A stretch of 64,000 nt of DNA, taken from contig CALNXK010000127.1 of assembly GCA_942486035.1 (NCBI GenBank), positions 1,344,001 to 1,408,000 on the forward strand. The letters are read 5' to 3'. The notes below the pieces were generated by a model. That model was not told where the DNA came from, did no database searches, and was given only the letters and a program-made list of their open reading frames with translations. Positions 53,367 through 63,560 of the stretch are shown piece after piece (position 1 is the first letter of the stretch; the number at the start of each line of letters is the position of its first letter). The DNA is from Porites lobata (lineage: Eukaryota; Cnidaria; Anthozoa; Scleractinia; Poritidae). The translations under genes were made by a program, and so were the position numbers.

Positions 53367-53877
53367 AGTCCTTTGGCCCACCCACCTTTGCCTTTGTCCT
53401 CGACGTTGTCGATTGAATTGGGCAGCACGTTTTTGGGTCCCAATTTGTTCGTGTTAATTTTTTTCTTAGTTTCATTGACCACCCTTGAGGACAAACCTGT
53501 GTGCCACATATACCAGTGGATAGCGCGCCCCACCCATGGATCCGTCTGCAATCATTGTGAGTGCATCATGGACGGTTACACGCTCGATGATTTGATTTTT
53601 GGGAGCGGAGAATGCTCGTTAACGGAAGATGAAGTGGTGGCGTATGTTCGCCGTGTCGACCCGACACAGCAGGATTGGGACGATTGGCCCCTGCGCATGA
53701 CGTATCACATTAATTCATTTCTAAGGGCCTATGGTTCCAATCCTGAGTCTGATTTGGATATTTTGAATGCTTTTTAGGAACTAACTGCCTATTACGTCAT
53801 CACACCCAATGGATCAGACCTTTGCATATTGGATTATATGATACCAGTATTCCCACTCTGATTCGACTATCCACTTC
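53367..53877. repeat. Tandem duplication unit 2, left part
   Basis: Continues at 62138 after the retrotransposon. It contains ORF b copy 2 (about 53472-53777), identical in protein apart from the upstream region. Confidence 0.85.
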
Positions 53878-54194
53878 TGTGAGTTCCACAAATTGATCCC
53901 TGATTAAAGCACTTTATTCCCTGAATACTGCTTCCTGTACTTGCACCAAAGATGTCACTTTAAATATACAGTGTACGTGTCCTTATACTTGTACGTTGAA
54001 GAACTGTTTGCTCTTGCAGAAAAACAACAACAAAAAATGGCGCCTAGCTCTACCATGTGCTCTCCGGTCACATGACTATCATGTGACCGGAAGTGCGAAC
54101 CAAAACGCAGATATGAAATAAAAACAAAAAAAAAAAAGGGGGGGGAAAATAAAACAAATAGAATAAAATAAACTGACGACGGTCGGTAGTTACA
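53878..54194 (-). repeat. BEL/Pao 3' LTR
   Basis: 317 bp, TG...CA ends; contains a CTCCGGTCACATGACTATCATGTGACCGG inverted stretch (about 54060-54090) and a poly-A/G tract. Confidence 0.9.
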
Positions 54195-54367
54195 CCGGCC
54201 CCTAAATGAGAATGCACCGACAGCAATCTCATTTACAAACATAAGCTACCGACTACAACTAAACACAACGTTATAAAGGAATGATTAGAATCACTGTTCA
54301 TGACTATCAAAGTCAATGTTCATATCAACGTTCATTAAATCATCTCCTTGCACTGCTGCAAAGTCAC

Positions 54368-54817
54368 TTAAACTGGTCCTACTCTATCGGCCACTCCATC
54401 CATCTCCAGAAAACATAACTTTGTAACTGGGCGTGTAAGTATGGTGGTACTGGCTGCGGTCACAGGTTCTCTTCTGTACCGTCGTTTGGCACATGTTGCT
54501 ACTGTTGCACTTGTCTTCACCTTCGCTTCGCGCACCCACCCATCGCGGCTCGCAATAACTTCCACAACTCTTCCAAGCGGCCACTTCCCTCTGGAAAAGG
54601 TTTCGTCTGCTACAAGCACCAAGTCACCAATTTGTAAATTCCTTTTTGGCTCAGTCCACTTCTTCCTGTCTAACAGAGTGGGCAGGTACTCCCTCGTCCA
54701 CCTACGCCAGAACAAATTGGCAAGATACTGCGCTTGCCTCCAAGCACGTCTGCAGGTGAGGTCGTCCTTGTCGAAGACCCCTGGAGGTACACTTGGGCAC
54801 GGGCGCAGATGCAACAA
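54368..54817 (-). pseudogene. BEL/Pao pol, C-terminal DUF5641-like end
   Basis: Open segment with ANLFWRRWTREYLPTL, a QIGDLVLVADE strand and GRVVEVIASRDGWVREAKV, the conserved end of BEL/Pao integrases. It is in a different frame from the preceding segment: a stop at about 54858 and a one-base shift separate them. Confidence 0.75.
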
Positions 54818-54857
54818 ATGATTAGGGGTTAATGGTTGCTCGTCTAAAGGACTGTCG

Positions 54858-55505
54858 CTATTTCTGAGAGAGGGGTCTGGAATTGAGAATATTCTTCACC
54901 TCTGCCAAAACGGTTGAGAGGACCTCATCGGAGACTACCTGCTCCTTCAACATCGCTCGCAAGATCTGGCGCACAGAACGTATCATCCTCTCCCAGATGC
55001 CGCCCATGTGGCTCGCCGCTGGTGGATTGAAAATCCATTCTATCATCTTCTGTCCACAAAAACTGTTGATCTTCTGCTGATTCCATCCCTCTATGGCTTC
55101 CTTTAACTCCCTTTCTGCGCTAGTAAAGTTTGTACCTCGATCACTTCTTATCTGCTCAGGACAACCACGAATACTGATGAATCTTCTGAGTGCATTTATC
55201 ATTGAGTCAGTGTCCAAGGAATGGGCCACTTCTATATGGACCGCTCGCATTGTCAAACACGTAAATAGGCATCCATACCTTTTCACATGGGATCTGCCCT
55301 GCTTTACTTCAATCGGCCCGAAATAATCGACACCAACAAATGTGAATGGTGGCTTGTCAGGGGTTAGCCTCTCTTCAGGCAAATTTGCCATAAACTGCTC
55401 TCCCGGGCGTGTGTTTCTTCGCTGACAGTCTATACATCTCCTTAACACTCGTCGCACTGCTGACCTTCCTTTGACCACCCAGAATGTTTCTCTTAAAGAA
55501 GACAA
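54858..55505 (-). pseudogene. BEL/Pao integrase core
   Basis: Contains CIDCQRR (end of the zinc finger), VGVDYFGPIEV (first Asp), IRSDRGTNFTSA (second Asp) and HMGGIWERMI (Glu), all catalytic residues being present. It is separated from the upstream polyprotein by a frameshift near 55500 (overlap of 13 bases) and ends at a stop at 54858. Confidence 0.85.
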
Positions 55506-58500
55506 AACACATTCTTTCTACCCATGTGACCCAAACTCTCATGATACTGCTTGATAATCAGATCCGTCACATGATGCTTGTAGGGAAGGATAATAGGGTG
55601 TTTCTTCTCATAAGGAACCGGGGCAAGTGCTAGTCGGCCACGAACCCTCAGCAAACCATCCTCTAAGCGTGGGTTGAGCTGATGCAACGCCGTTCCTGCC
55701 TTTCGAAGGACCCTTTTAACACAACCATCTGCATCGCAACTTCCTGCTGATGAGAGAACCTCGATGACTTGAGGGAAAGACACTTGCTGTACTTCCTTGA
55801 GGATTTCCTTCTCAGCCTCCTGAAGCTCTGCCACCTTCAAGTAGCCATATTTCACGAATGGCATTTCGCCGCTCTGGACTTGGGATTCACTCGAAACTAA
55901 AGCGCTCCTCTTACTCAGCTGAACTTTCCGTAAAAGGTACGCCTTGTACCGCAACAACCAGGCTACAGCCCTTTTCAACTTCCACCAAGACGAGTAGCGT
56001 GCTATTAAGGGCTCCAGGTATTTACTTTGAACAACAACGGTGTAAATCTGAGCCTCCTTCCTGACTTCAGGGTCGTCATCTTTCAATGCTGGAATGTCAA
56101 CCATCCTTGGCCAAAGGCTCTCATTTCCCCAAAGAAACTCCGGACCTCTCAACCAACGATCATTTTTTAACATGTCATCCAATTTAAGTCCCTTTGAGCC
56201 ATCATCTGCAGGATTGTTATCTCTGTTTACATAATGCCACTCGGAGTGGGAAGATCCATTATGTATCACCGTCAAACGATTGGATTCGAACGTGTGGAAT
56301 CTTTTTGATTCGTTGCTGATACACTTCAACACTGACATTGAATCGGTCCAGTAGAACACTTTCTGGAAGTTCATATCCAATTCTTCACGGATAATCTTAG
56401 AGAGTTTCACAGAGATGACTGCAGCTGTCAATTCCAACCTCGGAATTGAAATCTCGCGCACTGGGGCTAACCTGGCCTTTCCCATTACGAATGCACAATG
56501 AATTCGACTGTTCTCGTCCTTCACACGGAGGTATGCAACCGATGCGTATCCTTGACGAGACGCGTCTGAGAAAAGATGTAACTGTACTTCTCTTACTTCG
56601 CCAAACTCTCTGGGTCTGAAACAACGATCTACTTGCACTTCATGTAACTTGGGAAGATCATCCAGCCATCGCCTCCACTGGATTTTCTCAGCCTCCCCAA
56701 TGAGATCATCCCAACCAACGTTCTTTCTACTAAGGGCTTGCAACAACAGTTTGGCTTTCATGATGTATGGTGCAATAAAACCCAGGGGATCAAAGAGAGA
56801 ATAAACGGCTGACACTATTCCTCTGCGTGTCATTGGCCGCTGATTAGCAACTTGAAGGATCTTCTCCAAGACCTCCCACACAAATTTGTCTTCTTCTGTG
56901 TTCCATTTGAGACCTAGAGCAGATTCGGTCGGCAATTTCTCTAAGTCCAAGTTTGCGAATGACTTAGCCCTTTCAGATTCTGGAATCGCTGCTAGCACAT
57001 CTCTGTCATTGCTATACCACTTTGTCAAATGGAAACCACCTCTTCTTAGTAGCTCCTGGAGTTGACTCACCAGCACAACTGCCTTCTCGGTATTGTTTGT
57101 TGACTTCATCATGTCGTCCACATACATGTTACGCTTGACCGTTTCCACTGCCTGTTCCTCGAACCCTTCTCCATGTAACTCGGCGGTTTTTTTCAAACAG
57201 AAATTAGCAATACTCGGGGAAGATGTGGCTCCAAATAGGTGCTTCACCATTCTATATTCTTCCAATTCTCGAGACAAGTCTCCATTGGGCCACCACAAAA
57301 ATCTAAGTGCGTCACAGTCCTTAGGTTCCACCAACACCTGATGGAACATCGCTTCAATGTCAGCTACCACTCCAATGGGCTCTTGTCTAAAGCGACTAAG
57401 GACACCCACTAATTGATTTGTTTGATCAGGTCCTTGTAAAAGTTGTTGATTCAATGATGTCCCTCCGTACTTGGCAGCACAATCATAAACTACTCTCACT
57501 TTGCCGGGTTTTAAGGGGTGAGTTACGGGATGATGAGGTAGGTACCACACCGGTCTGTCCTTTAACTCTAACTCTTCATCGGGGACCTTTTCAGCGTGGC
57601 CACTTTCAATGTAATCAGCCATTGTTGTCTTGTATTTCTCCAACAAGGCTTCGTCTTTCAGGAGTCGTTTCTTTAGAAGCACACCTCTTCGCTCTGCAAC
57701 TACCCTGTTGTTAGGTAAAAATGGTGGCTCATGTCGCCAAGGCAGGGCAACCTGAAAGTGTCCATCTACCATCTTAAGAGTTCTCTCCATTATTTCTAGG
57801 GCCCTTTTGTCTTCCAACGATGCACAAACTCGCGTCTCGACTTCACAGTTTTCAAAATCTGTTCTCCACAGTCGCTCCAACTGTTGACTAAGCTCATCGT
57901 CCCGAGCTTGACGATCAATTTCATCTATCTGTAAACGATGCTTGGGTTCATTGGCATTACATTCTAGTTCGAGGACACAGTTCATGTCTGCAACATTCTC
58001 TTCATAGGCATCTTCACTGTTTAGCCCTGTAGACAACACAACACTCTTCTTGTGGTCTTTGCAAAGAACATAATCTTCAAAATCTAAACCACCTGCGCAC
58101 ACAACAGAGCTATCTTCCATACGTAGGTAGTTGACTGAGCGTTCGGCAGTACAGCTTTCTCCACCAACAGGACCTATCACCGTCCATCCCAGGCTGTACC
58201 TAATTGCTACTGGTTCTCCTTTGCCACCAGCTCGGCATTCTAACGGCAAGAACAAGCTTGGGTTGTCTTTAAGACCAACAATTAACATGACACTTGTGAT
58301 GTCCAACTGTCGTAACTCAATATCACGCAAATGAGGCCAATTTTCAAGGTCCTCCTTCTTGGCTATACAGCTCTCAGTTATAGGCATATGGTTGACTGTC
58401 CTGACGCTTGAAAGCTCCACTGTCACTGATTCATCCATTGACATCACCACAAGATCTACTTGTTGACTTTCCACTCTGGTTGAGCCCGTCATCCCTGCTA

Positions 58501-60991
58501 AAGTGAAGTCCAGCCTCGTGCCACTTGCACCCAATGTCTCCTTCAACTTTTCATGGCAAAGAGTCACTTCTGAGCCACTGTCCAACAATGCATATGTTTC
58601 AACAGGTATCAAATTGCTACCTTTGGCTAGGACCTTGACTGGAACAACACTAAGACAGACTCGCTCGCCGGCCCCGGTTGCAGCAGTTACGGCAGCACCT
58701 TCACTAGTTACTCCACTGGTTTCACTGTTGGTGTTCGCCCTTGTATCTTCCTGATTAAGCTGGCGTGGATTAACACTTGGTGGTGTTGAATCTGCTGGAG
58801 GGGGGTGTAGCAGTGTGTTGTGTTCCTTCTTACATCCATTCACTTGACATTTGAACTGAGTTTTGGGGCAGTTTCTTGCAAAATGACCGCTCTGGAGACA
58901 CTTGATACAAAGGCTTTGTTCATGTACTACTTTCCATCTGTCTTGATGAGATTGCTTCTTAAACTTATCACACCTCCCCAATCCATGCTGACCACGACAA
59001 ACGGTACAAGCAGGCATTTTTTGGTTGTGTCCCCCATTTCCCTGTCGACCTCGGACACCTCCAGATAGTGACACAAGTCTTCGAGGATTTCGACCTCGTT
59101 GGTCTCTCCGATTCACATTCTCCCTTTCCTTCGAAGGAGCAGCGTTAAGATCCTCTCCAAACTCATTATTAACAAGCGCAGCTCTGTCCTTTAAGTGTTT
59201 AAGGAAGTCTGCAAACTTAGGTTTCGATCCAAATGAAATAATCCTTCCTGCACATTCTGTCCACTTGACCCTCATAAACAGTGGCAGCTTCTTGTTCAGT
59301 TCCATTAACGTATTCGTGTGATTCAAATCACTGACGTATTCAGGCCCCTTGCCTGACAGTGTTCTATTGGCAATATCTAAATGGCGGGCAAATTCAAGTA
59401 AACTTGCTCCATTCGCCTGTTTCAAGGGAGGTAGGTCTTCCAACTTCTTGATATGTGCTTTGGCTATGATGTGAAGCAGTCCAAAGTTTTCGCGTAAGGT
59501 ATTCTTAGCTACATAATATCCCTCGTCTACTGGTAGATTCACACAACTTTCAATGGCATCCCTTGCCTTGCCATAACAGTGTTGGATTAATAGCTGTAAT
59601 CTCCTGGAGTTGTCGGGGTTATCTTTCTCTAAGCAGGTTTCAAAATTGTGCATGAACGAGACATACTTTATGGGGTCTCCATCGAATCTCATGTACTCAA
59701 TCCTTGGGGCAGAAACAACTTGACGCAGTGCTTGTACTATCTCTGCTCTGCTATCTGGTGTCACCGATACTCGTTCTCGCATATAACATTCTGCTGGGAC
59801 TGCACCAGGGGTCTGGGACCAGGGTACCTGAGTTGGCCATTGTGAGTACTCTTTGGTGTTAAAGTGGGTTATTAATGGTGTCTGTACTTGTTGTGATAAA
59901 TTTAGCACTGATGGATTTACAGGCGGATTTCTCAATGCTTCAGTGTCCTTTGCGTTATTCAGTTGCTCTGTATGTTTACCTGTTCCAGCTTCATCAACAT
60001 AAACTGTATGCTCGGTTTCTGAGAACACTGGGTTGGGCACTGTAACGCTTGCTGACTGAAATGTCTTAGCAGCTGAATTCATGATTCTCTCATTGTCTCT
60101 CAATGCAGGCACCTGCTCCAGAGGTGCAAGCTCTTGTACTAGTTGTTCGTGTGGCTCAATTAGCTGCGACTGAGCCACATTCTGTGCCTGATTCCCATGT
60201 GGATGTAAGGTTTCCTCAGGTATAAACTCTGCTAAACGCTCCCTATACTGACTCTCCCTGCATTGATTCTCAAACTCCTCATACACATTAAGACTCGCTT
60301 TAGCCCGCTCTTCCTCCATCTTAGCCTCCAACATGTCCTTCTCAAATTGAAGCTCACTTAATTTGCGTTGTAACTGTTGTTCCTGCAGCACTTGCTTGGT
60401 CTTCAGTTGGGCTAGGGCAAGTTTTTCCTTTTTCTTCGCCACTGCTAATGAAGCTGAACTTGAGCCAGTTGACCCGCTTTTCGTACTCTTCCTTGACTTT
60501 CTTGGATAGGATTTTAAGTCATTCTCTCGTTTCTTAATACTAGATGTGACTTGGAATTTCCATGTTTCAATTTCATTGTCAAATGTTGCTTTCTTTGACA
60601 TCTGCTCCGTGTAGTTAGCGTCAGCCCTTTCAACGTCTTCACAACGACTAAGAACATCAAGACATTCAATGTACTCTTCATGGGTGTTCACGAATCTCCT
60701 CCAAGCTTCTTCATACGAATCTCGCTTCAATTGTAAGTCCTCCAAAGTTCCACAGTTGTCAATTATGCCTTGAATGTTCCCTCGCAGTCTCGTGAGGGTT
60801 GCAACATAACCTGCACAGGAATATTTCAATGTGTTTGCCCTCTCAGCTGTTCTACTTTCAAAATCTATATTAGATGGTACTTTAACTCGGGAACTTCTTC
60901 TCAATTGGGTTCCAAGTCTGCCCTCTGAGAGAGTTTCCTGAACATTTTCTTGTTCAAGTTTGTCAGCAACAGGCACTGATCGAACAGACAT
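55493..60991 (-). CDS. BEL/Pao Gag-Pol polyprotein (about 1832 aa to the frameshift)
   Basis: The start is the ATG at 60991. Order with approximate residues: a charged coiled coil (180-270; KKKEKLALAQLKTKQ), a DUF1759-like gag core from about 432 (MRFDGDPIKYVSFMHNF), zinc knuckles (660 and 695; CIKCLQSGHFARNC), an aspartic protease (about 800; YALLDSGSEVTLC), reverse transcriptase with YVDD near 1289, a Pao-type RNase H region (LFSDASRQG near 1472), and the beginning of the integrase zinc finger at the end. The frame is open throughout, which is unusual for this window and agrees with the young LTRs. It is lost only at the shift near 55500. Confidence 0.92.
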   Translation of the reverse strand: MSVRSVPVADKLEQENVQETLSEGRLGTQLRRSSRVKVPSNIDFESRTAERANTLKYSCAGYVATLTRLRGNIQGIIDNCGTLEDLQLKRDSYEEAWRRFVNTHEEYIECLDVLSRCEDVERADANYTEQMSKKATFDNEIETWKFQVTSSIKKRENDLKSYPRKSRKSTKSGSTGSSSASLAVAKKKEKLALAQLKTKQVLQEQQLQRKLSELQFEKDMLEAKMEEERAKASLNVYEEFENQCRESQYRERLAEFIPEETLHPHGNQAQNVAQSQLIEPHEQLVQELAPLEQVPALRDNERIMNSAAKTFQSASVTVPNPVFSETEHTVYVDEAGTGKHTEQLNNAKDTEALRNPPVNPSVLNLSQQVQTPLITHFNTKEYSQWPTQVPWSQTPGAVPAECYMRERVSVTPDSRAEIVQALRQVVSAPRIEYMRFDGDPIKYVSFMHNFETCLEKDNPDNSRRLQLLIQHCYGKARDAIESCVNLPVDEGYYVAKNTLRENFGLLHIIAKAHIKKLEDLPPLKQANGASLLEFARHLDIANRTLSGKGPEYVSDLNHTNTLMELNKKLPLFMRVKWTECAGRIISFGSKPKFADFLKHLKDRAALVNNEFGEDLNAAPSKERENVNRRDQRGRNPRRLVSLSGGVRGRQGNGGHNQKMPACTVCRGQHGLGRCDKFKKQSHQDRWKVVHEQSLCIKCLQSGHFARNCPKTQFKCQVNGCKKEHNTLLHPPPADSTPPSVNPRQLNQEDTRANTNSETSGVTSEGAAVTAATGAGERVCLSVVPVKVLAKGSNLIPVETYALLDSGSEVTLCHEKLKETLGASGTRLDFTLAGMTGSTRVESQQVDLVVMSMDESVTVELSSVRTVNHMPITESCIAKKEDLENWPHLRDIELRQLDITSVMLIVGLKDNPSLFLPLECRAGGKGEPVAIRYSLGWTVIGPVGGESCTAERSVNYLRMEDSSVVCAGGLDFEDYVLCKDHKKSVVLSTGLNSEDAYEENVADMNCVLELECNANEPKHRLQIDEIDRQARDDELSQQLERLWRTDFENCEVETRVCASLEDKRALEIMERTLKMVDGHFQVALPWRHEPPFLPNNRVVAERRGVLLKKRLLKDEALLEKYKTTMADYIESGHAEKVPDEELELKDRPVWYLPHHPVTHPLKPGKVRVVYDCAAKYGGTSLNQQLLQGPDQTNQLVGVLSRFRQEPIGVVADIEAMFHQVLVEPKDCDALRFLWWPNGDLSRELEEYRMVKHLFGATSSPSIANFCLKKTAELHGEGFEEQAVETVKRNMYVDDMMKSTNNTEKAVVLVSQLQELLRRGGFHLTKWYSNDRDVLAAIPESERAKSFANLDLEKLPTESALGLKWNTEEDKFVWEVLEKILQVANQRPMTRRGIVSAVYSLFDPLGFIAPYIMKAKLLLQALSRKNVGWDDLIGEAEKIQWRRWLDDLPKLHEVQVDRCFRPREFGEVREVQLHLFSDASRQGYASVAYLRVKDENSRIHCAFVMGKARLAPVREISIPRLELTAAVISVKLSKIIREELDMNFQKVFYWTDSMSVLKCISNESKRFHTFESNRLTVIHNGSSHSEWHYVNRDNNPADDGSKGLKLDDMLKNDRWLRGPEFLWGNESLWPRMVDIPALKDDDPEVRKEAQIYTVVVQSKYLEPLIARYSSWWKLKRAVAWLLRYKAYLLRKVQLSKRSALVSSESQVQSGEMPFVKYGYLKVAELQEAEKEILKEVQQVSFPQVIEVLSSAGSCDADGCVKRVLRKAGTALHQLNPRLEDGLLRVRGRLALAPVPYEKKHPIILPYKHHVTDLIIKQYHESLGHMGRKNVFCLL

Positions 60992-61210
60992 TTGCTCCAC
61001 TGTACTATTGGCCACAAAACAAATAAACTCCAAACACAAACAAGATGGCTATTGTCACATACCTTAGAAATCCACTATTTTCTCTGATAGCAAATAAATA
61101 ATATAAACGTCCCACACAAGTCTCAAAGGTTGTACATGTAAAACAATTCTCGCAAAGCAACGAGCGTGATGCAATTTCAAATAACACGAAGATCGTACAC
61201 ATAAACCAAT

Positions 61211-61675
61211 GTTCTCCCCGAGAACAAAACGATCCAAAACGTTTCCAAACAACTGAAGGAGCAACAAATCCACACGTGAATAAGACCAATCTCTGTTAGA
61301 ATATCGTTCTCCGCGAAGAATTGAACCAGACGTAAGCTTGAATCATCCGTAGACGTGGACACAATTCCAATGAACGCGACAAAGTTCCAAATGCGACAAA
61401 TCACAACAAATTCTTGTCAAATAAATGTTCTCCCTGAGAACAAAACGATCCAAACGTTCCCACACACTTGAATGAGCAACAAATCCAGACGTAAATAAGA
61501 ACCAATCCCTGTTAGAATATCGTTCTCCGCGAAGAATTGAACTAGACGTAAGTTTGAATAATCCGTAGATGTGGACAATTCCAATGAACGCGACAAAGTT
61601 CCAAATGCGACAAATCACAACAAATTCTTGTCAAATAAATGTTCTCCCTGAGAACAGAACGATCCAAATGCAAAT
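61211..61675. repeat. Approximately 215-bp tandem repeat in the retrotransposon leader
   Basis: Units begin GTTCTCCC(C/T)GAGAACA at 61211, 61427 and 61641 (partial third). Located between the 5' LTR and gag. Confidence 0.85.
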
Positions 61676-61821
61676 GCGAAAAAATAACAGATAAATCCTT
61701 ACTTGATGCCGTGCTTTCCTTGAAAGCAAGTTCCAAATCCGTCAATGAAATTCAAACTCGTCGAAGCTGTGTTCTCCCTGATAACCCAAACATCAATCGA
61801 TTCGGCGAACAGTTCTTCAAC

Positions 61822-62137
61822 TGTGAGTTCCACAAATTGAACCCTGATTAAAGCACTTTATTCCCTGAATACTGCTTCCTGTACTTGCACCAAAGATGTC
61901 ACTTTAAATATACAGTGTACGTGTCCTTATACTTGTACGTTGAAGAACTGTTTGCTCTTGCAGAAAAACAACAACAAAAAATGGCGCCTAGCTCTACCAT
62001 GTGCTCTCCGGTCACATGACTATCATGTGACCGGAAGTGCGAACCAAAACGCAGATATGAAATAAAAACAAAAAAAAAAAAAGGGGGGGAAATAAAACAA
62101 ATAGAATAAAATAAACTGACGACGGTCGGTAGTTACA
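61822..62137 (-). repeat. BEL/Pao 5' LTR
   Basis: 316 bp, nearly identical to 53878-54194, followed on the plus strand by the ACTTC target copy. Confidence 0.9.
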
Positions 62138-62865
62138 ACTTCTTTTTAGGGTTGCTTTCCACGTTAAACCAATATGGCGGCTGGATCAAACCCTTATAAT
62201 ATAGACTTCACCTTAGTACTGTTCAATGTTTGATTCGCCTTTGTAATTCTTTTTAGGGAGTCATCCGATTCTCCGCACCCACAGGGTTCATGGAACAAGG
62301 ATTGAATGGTGTTATGGTTCTGTCTTGCAATGGTACCATGGTCCGGGGATTATAGTTCCTTCCCCGCGTCCATTGCAATTGATCTGTCAACGATGTCAGT
62401 TGAATATTCGCTGTGTCACGCATGTAACTCCCTTATGTTTTTGGTGCGGCACGTTACATGATTTGGGTTATGATCCCTCTTAAAAATGTTTCATTTTTTC
62501 CCTCAGATTGTCGTTTCGTGCTACCGAAGATTTTCCTTCCTTCCCTTTTTCAGGCACTCACTACATGTTGAGACACAGTGTGTTTCGAGCGACTAACCTG
62601 ACGGGCCAATTGTATTTGGTTTACAAGTTATGTTGGATTCATTTACGGCACATTTCCACGCTCTGTGAACCCTGTGCGGGCTGCGAATTTTTAAACAACA
62701 AGAATGGTTTTGAGTTGGACACTTTGTAAACCAAGAAAGGGGAGGTTGCATGGTGGCGCCACCCCTTCTTGGTCGTATTTTCACACCAAAAATATGTTTT
62801 TTGTTCAATAGATAACCATTGGATACTCGAAAGAGTCATGATTTTTCAAGGCTGGCCCATAAAAG
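62138..62865. repeat. Tandem duplication unit 2, right part
   Basis: Matches 52650-53366. It holds ORF c copy 2 (62257-62483) and ORF d copy 2 (62507-62729). Together with 53367-53877, less the 5-bp target copy, it restores a unit of about 1232 bp. Confidence 0.85.
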
Positions 62866-62944
62866 GAACACTTACTATTGTCAATCATCACGGATGGACC
62901 AGCCTATTACATCTATTAAGACCCTAATTATTTACCTTTCATAG

Positions 62945-63077
62945 CCACTCATTGGATATTAAAGCACTTCATCATTGGTCAGGGGTGGCCTTTACAGGAT
63001 CTTTTTTGTGTAAATATACCAAACAGTTTAAGGGCGCGACGTCATTAGGACGTCGGCTATGTCCCGCATGTAAATAG
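62945..63077 (+). CDS. Cys-rich array ORF e
   Basis: After a TTTACCTTTCATAG acceptor-like tract: SHSLDIKALHHWSGVAFTG, then FLCKYTKQFKG and GRRLCPACK before the stop. This is the same H/W-C-x(n)-LCxxC layout as ORFs c and d, outside the duplicated unit. No ATG at the start. Confidence 0.35.
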
Positions 63078-63120
63078 GTACCTTTCGAGTTTAAATTAAA
63101 CAAAAAAACATGATTTTGAC

Positions 63121-63420
63121 CTAAATACAGTGTGTTTTTATTGACTTCCGGTCGCGCTGTCCTGTCACTTCCGGTGACGTCATCACTCATCCCTCCCAAT
63201 GCGAGGGATCTGGGGACACTTCTGGGGGAATCTGCATCCGTTCGAGGTTCCATTTAACACCCTCTTTTTTCGGTGATATTGCCACCCATGCGAGGGGACT
63301 GGGGCGCAGTTTGAGGTTCACGCACGCACAAGCTAACCCCGTCAACTCGACGGCGAAGGGCCTGGGGTTAAACCATGCAACTCTTTTGCTGCTTTCTGAT
63401 TGGTCGGAATGGGTCACGTG
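63121..63420. other. GC-rich non-coding segment with short direct repeats
   Basis: ATGCGAGGGATCTGGGG (about 63200) and ATGCGAGGGGACTGGGG (about 63290) recur, with ACTTCCGGT twice and CACGTGA motifs nearby. It could be the terminal region of the Polinton-like element, but I find no inverted partner in the window. Confidence 0.35.
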
Positions 63421-63560
63421 AACAAATCGATGACGTGTCCCTTGCTAATGAGGCACGTGACCCCCCAAAAAATAGCCTCATTGTCTTTTCTGCGCTCTTA
63501 TTGGTTACTACCTAGTTGAGCCATGTATACTACTCAGGTTAGGGAGAATTGCGGAAGAAG

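Larger units (their letters stand above)
44690..53877. mobile_element. Decayed Polinton/adintovirus-like element, main part
   Basis: A co-linear set of Polinton hallmark genes. On the minus strand (49516 to 44690): GRF zinc protein, integrase with chromodomain, small basic protein, penton-like minor capsid protein, small virion-like protein, major capsid protein. On the plus strand: an element-associated ORF, a SLOG-like ORF and an array of short Cys-rich ORFs that continues at 62138-63077 beyond an inserted BEL/Pao element. Type B DNA polymerase, packaging ATPase and protease are not in the window, so the copy is truncated or rearranged. Long terminal inverted repeats were not found. Frameshifts, stops and deletions in at least five genes show it is a fossil, though promoters remain readable. 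Confidence 0.75.
53878..62137 (-). mobile_element. BEL/Pao LTR retrotransposon, recently inserted
   Basis: LTRs at 53878-54194 and 61822-62137 start TGTGAGTTCC and end GTAGTTACA on the plus strand and differ at only a few positions (one substitution and poly-A/G length changes). ACTTC stands on both outer sides as a 5-bp target duplication, inside unit 2 of the 1232-bp duplication. The element reads on the minus strand: the 61822-62137 LTR is 5', followed by a tandem-repeat leader, gag-pol, and a purine-rich AGGGGCCGG tract directly before the 3' LTR. No clear TGG primer-binding site follows the 5' LTR. Two frame breaks in pol make it non-autonomous. Confidence 0.95.

Noticed and set aside
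62972..63253. 93-codon minus-strand ORF at the right border of the Polinton-like element
   Set aside because: Antisense to Cys-rich ORF e and continuing into repetitive GC-rich DNA; no domain.
44690..63420. Terminal inverted repeats of the Polinton-like element
   Set aside because: I compared sequence near 44300-44800 with 62900-63450 and found no convincing complementary ends.
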